Source of the DNA: Desulfovibrio sp. | GTDB taxonomy: Bacteria; Desulfobacterota; Desulfovibrionia; Desulfovibrionales; Desulfovibrionaceae | Direction: 5' to 3' | DNA length: 64,000 nt | Assembly: GCF_019422935.1 (NCBI RefSeq) | Contig: NZ_JAHZCJ010000004.1 | Coordinates: 1 to 64,000, forward strand | Notes under the pieces: model-generated | The model's input: the letters and a program-made list of their open reading frames with translations, nothing else | Database searches by the model: none | Told to the model about the DNA's origin: nothing | Made by a program: the position numbers and the translations under genes | In this document: positions 63,918 through 64,000 of the stretch, one piece after another | Layout: every line of letters starts with the position of its first letter | Position numbering within the stretch: the stretch's first letter is position 1

Positions 63918-64000
63918 ATGCAAGACCTGTCTTCGTTGCGAGATCAGCTCAGAGCGCAATACCCCGGTATCAGCATTGGGAAAAATTTAAAATTCTTGAG
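63918..64000 (+). CDS. Start of an unidentified gene, cut by the window end
   Basis: An ATG at 63918 with a GAGAAC site opens a frame reading MQDLSSLRDQLRAQYPGISI and a few more residues up to the window edge, without a stop. GISIGKNLKFL resembles the start of hexapeptide-repeat acetyltransferases, but 27 residues are too few for a call. It follows hepT after 35 bases. Confidence 0.45.
   Translation, partial: MQDLSSLRDQLRAQYPGISIGKNLKFL

Overview
The window looks like a chromosomal segment of a sulfate-reducing deltaproteobacterium of the Desulfovibrio type. This is an inference from gene content: a secreted CbiK cobaltochelatase under a cobalamin riboswitch, a Csd6-like L,D-transpeptidase in what would be a curved cell, a carboxynorspermidine decarboxylase, an APS-kinase-like protein, and GC-rich core genes broken by AT-rich islands. 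No species can be named from the sequence alone.

Region 1 (1-15.9 kb) is accessory DNA on the 3' side of an intact tRNA-Ala(GGC) gene (15802-15877, minus). It holds IS3-family ends, an O-methyltransferase, two glycosyltransferases, a 762-residue TPR protein, lipoproteins, two divergent HD-GYP phosphodiesterase-like genes, a SugE/Gdx exporter, an L,D-transpeptidase and a FIST-like two-gene unit. Two AT-rich modules stand out. One (1.7-4.5 kb) carries two glycosyltransferases, the other (13.2-15.8 kb) the TPR gene. Each lies between long inverted repeats. These repeats carry a terminator and, where intact, the 3' half of tRNA-Ala, cut exactly at the anticodon loop. A diverged repeat with a decayed tRNA and a broken HD-GYP tail points to repeated use of this site. 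This is the most unusual feature of the window.

Region 2 (15.9-33.4 kb) is mostly housekeeping. It has an aminotransferase, sfsA, an Fsr-like MFS exporter overlapping ogt, an in-frame GNAT-asparaginase ORF, a phenylacetate-CoA ligase, riboswitch-controlled cbiK, rpsA, an EamA transporter, a REC-REC-GGDEF regulator beside nspC, and a polysaccharide deacetylase.

Region 3 (33.7-44.6 kb) starts with tRNA-Val(CAC) and tRNA-Asp(GTC). It continues with a divergent ArsR regulator and Tat-exported lactonase-like hydrolase, a CysC-like kinase, dgt, gmhA, an acetolactate synthase, cysK with an Rrf2 regulator, a UPF0173 hydrolase, ubiX and tRNA-Arg(CCG).

Region 4 (44.6-58.0 kb) is read almost wholly on the minus strand. 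hisH, hisF and a LarE-like gene lead into a 35-residue basic ORF, fmdB-like, purB, pyrE, the Csd6-like enzyme and a coiled-coil membrane protein. Three glycosyltransferases with an iron alcohol dehydrogenase follow.

Region 5 (58-64 kb) has a TauE/SafE exporter behind a perfect palindrome, murI, hup, tRNA-Ser(TGA), a CgeB-like glycosyltransferase, a MntA/HepT-type pair and the start of one more gene. Surface-polysaccharide genes recur near both ends, which suggests a genome that varies its cell surface.
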